Origin: Fratercula arctica
Taxonomy: Eukaryota; Chordata; Aves; Charadriiformes; Alcidae
Assembly (NCBI GenBank): GCA_947846985.1
Contig: CANTUZ010000006.1
Location: 44,995,707-45,059,706, forward strand
Reading direction: 5' to 3'
Length of the DNA: 64,000 nt
Numbering within the stretch: the first letter of the stretch is position 1; each line of letters begins with the position of its first letter. Made by a program: the position numbers and the translations under genes. Below are positions 61,818 through 64,000 of the stretch, piece by piece. The notes under the pieces were generated by a model. It saw nothing but the letters and a program-made list of their open reading frames with translations, had not been told where the DNA came from and did no database searches.

Positions 61818-64000
61818 TAACCACTGAGATAAGGAGATGGGTGTTCAGGCGGCTGAGCTCTGCCACTGGAGGCAAGGATGGAAACAAGGATGGAAACGTG
61901 TGTGTTTTCTTAAGATATCCACAGTAATCATGAGCACAAATGGTCTTCTTGTCTGTATCTGTTTGGTACAAAAAAGAATTGAATCTCTTGTTTTGAAAGA
62001 GTGTGTGTAGCAAAACCTGCAGCTCCTGGCCGGAAGGGTGCCATTAAGGGAAACCTGATATTCTGTCCATGTTGAAAAATGTTTTCCATGTCAGGAAGTG
62101 AGCTGGCAATCGTGTAACTAAGGTTTCACAGCTTAAATTCCTCTCTGGATTAACCTTTGCTAGACAGAAGCTTTCACTGCTGCACACTTCAGCACCTCTC
62201 TGAAGTGCACCTCTGGGTAGGTATTCCAAGCCTACTTTGGAGCCGTGGCTTCTTGCATGAAGAAGTCCTTTCTCTAGGCATTAAGCACAAAAAGGGTATG
62301 GAGTAAAGCAATGGGGCAATTTGGGGTGCCTCCAAGTGCTCGCAAATTTACCCAAATACTTGCTCCACAAATATGCCTGAGAACCCGCTCTATGTCTGCT
62401 TGCAGTGATGGCTCTAAGGACTAACTCCCACCTCCTTGGACGTCACGGAAGGTGATGGAGAGTCCCACTGGTGGCGTTACACATGCTGTTAGTGTTTAGA
62501 GAGAAGAAGCTGTTAGGGGCCTGTTTTCTTGATACAGCGACCTTTTAAGATCAGGAGAGATCAAATCCACCCTGTGACTATACGATGTGCAAAAGCAAAC
62601 AGTGCAGGCTCACGGGGAATAGCTATTGATACATTTGTTCTTAATATTACACATACAAAGGGTTCACGTTGTTTATGTATTTGCTTTAGGTAACTGGGGG
62701 CAAATATGAAAAGGCTGCATAGGACAACTCACTTTTAAAGTCTTACACTCTGGAGAGCATTAGCAGTGCTGCCGAGACCAGCATCGAGGACCCCAGGTAT
62801 TAATTCAAAGGTTCTCAGTAATACATTCCCTGCATGTTTATCATTTTCCCTGGAAGTTCACTTTTTTTAGAACAGTAAAGAGTTTTTTGGGTGGCTGGAC
62901 TGAAATCACTGTAGCACAGCTTGTGCGTCGTGGCGGAGTGTTGAAGGTTTTGTGTAATGCTGGGCAGAGCCTCTTCTTCCTTCCCCCAGTGAGACCCCCA
63001 GCGTGACATTTTGGCCCCCAGGCGAAAAGGACAAATCTGACCCTTTTAGCCCAAACCTTGCTGCAGCGTGAGTTATTTGCTTCATCCAGCAAGACTGTAC
63101 CTACTCAAGAGATTACCAGCTGCTTTGCAGATTGATGGAGACAACAGAAGTGCTCTCTGCTAGTAATTCGCATCCAATATTGTCCATATCTGCCATTTTT
63201 TCACTTCTGAGCAGGAGGGGACAAGCAGTCCATATGCAAAGTGGCCTCTTGCATACCTCGCTGTTAGCAGGCCAGTGCCTCCTGTTTTAGCCCCAGATGG
63301 TCACTGAGTGCTACAACCTCGACATTCCCCATTGAGATGAGGGAATATGAAGCACTTTGCAATTAACTGCTCCTACCAGCAGTCTCCCTCCTATCTGTCA
63401 TCGTCTTTTAAACATTTTTTCTGAGTGGTTTATGAAAGAATACTACAGGGGGTCGCATGGCTGATAGGGTCTGTGCGGTGTTTGTACCTCCGATTATTGA
63501 ATTTGGCCAATATCAGTTATTGTGTAAATGAGATTATGATTGCTCCTCCAAGAAATAAAGTGTGCACAAGTCAGAAGCGATACATGAATATGTAAATGAT
63601 GCAGGAGGCCATTAATATCATAAAATTTTGCAGCTTAGTGCTTTGCTTGGAAACCACAGTGGTTTTATTTTGTACATATCCAAACACAGACAGCAGATTG
63701 GTTTCCCCAAGGAAAGGCAGGTTATGGAGAAGTTATATTTCTATTACACAGCATTTGCATAGAAATGATTGCTTCCTATGGGGCTTGATGTAGTAAGAGA
63801 GCAAGAAAAAGAGGAAGTGCAATGGTAAAACACCATGATGCTGTGATTATTTTTTAAACATAGAAAGGAGGACTTGTTATACCCGCTTGTAGTGGTAATG
63901 ACGGTATCAGTATGAAGCTCCTTTAAAGAGAGCCTCAGATGTAATCACCTTGAAGTAATGCATGGTATTTGTCTGCCACTCACCAAAACCTGATAATGGT

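Larger units (their letters stand above)
57717..64000. other. Unique AT-rich non-coding sequence
   Basis: No gene or repeat family was recognised. It holds an exon-like segment at 61767 with a strong acceptor, a 21-base tandem repeat at 60018-60054, and CpG-poor CNE-like blocks at about 60380-60660 and 63480-63620. The 123-codon minus frame at 60725-61096 has no domain support. Confidence 0.45.

Noticed and set aside
1..64000. tRNA, rRNA, CRISPR arrays, LTR retrovirus, DNA transposon termini
   Set aside because: No B-box-like tRNA core, no rRNA stretch, no regularly spaced repeats, no paired LTRs or convincing terminal inverted repeats were seen on reading either strand.

Overview
This window looks like euchromatic nuclear DNA from a bird. 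Crocodilian or turtle is the main alternative. It is AT-rich and repeat-poor, has no dense coding capacity, and the only clearly recognisable interspersed repeats are CR1 LINE fragments. Several of these show the avian CR1 3' end (GGTCCCTTCCAACC... followed by ATTCTATG-type units). Nothing suggests a prokaryote, plasmid or virus: there are no long ORFs, operons, rRNA or tRNA genes, or CRISPR arrays. The longest open frame, 168 codons on the minus strand at 25499-26005, is the decayed C-terminal part of a CR1 reverse transcriptase. Layout: 1-18894 is mostly unique non-coding sequence, with homopolymer tracts, two short CR1 tails (about 4389-4440 and 5760-5797) and a few splice-flanked decoys. 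18895-18953 is the best exon-like segment, with a strong acceptor, a consensus donor and an open frame. 21238-21400 is an old minus-strand CR1 tail. 25424-27365 is a roughly 1.94 kb 5'-truncated minus-strand CR1 that keeps most of the reverse transcriptase region but is broken by at least three frameshifts. 39660-39745 is a short minus-strand CR1 piece. 53540-53862 is an internal plus-strand reverse transcriptase fragment, and 56953-57077 is a plus-strand CR1 3' end. Between these elements are long AT-rich stretches that read as intron or gene desert. A few CpG-poor blocks have the look of conserved non-coding elements, but this cannot be tested without an alignment. Three plus-strand splice-flanked segments (31556-31648, 41457-41508, 57674-57716) are mutually in phase and together give an uninterrupted reading of about 62 codons. 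With the segment at 18895-18953 they may be small exons of one plus-strand gene with introns of roughly 10-16 kb. I could not match the peptides to a named protein. Short pseudo-exons of this quality are common in vertebrate introns, so this is a hypothesis rather than an annotation. I found no previously undescribed system that the sequence alone supports.
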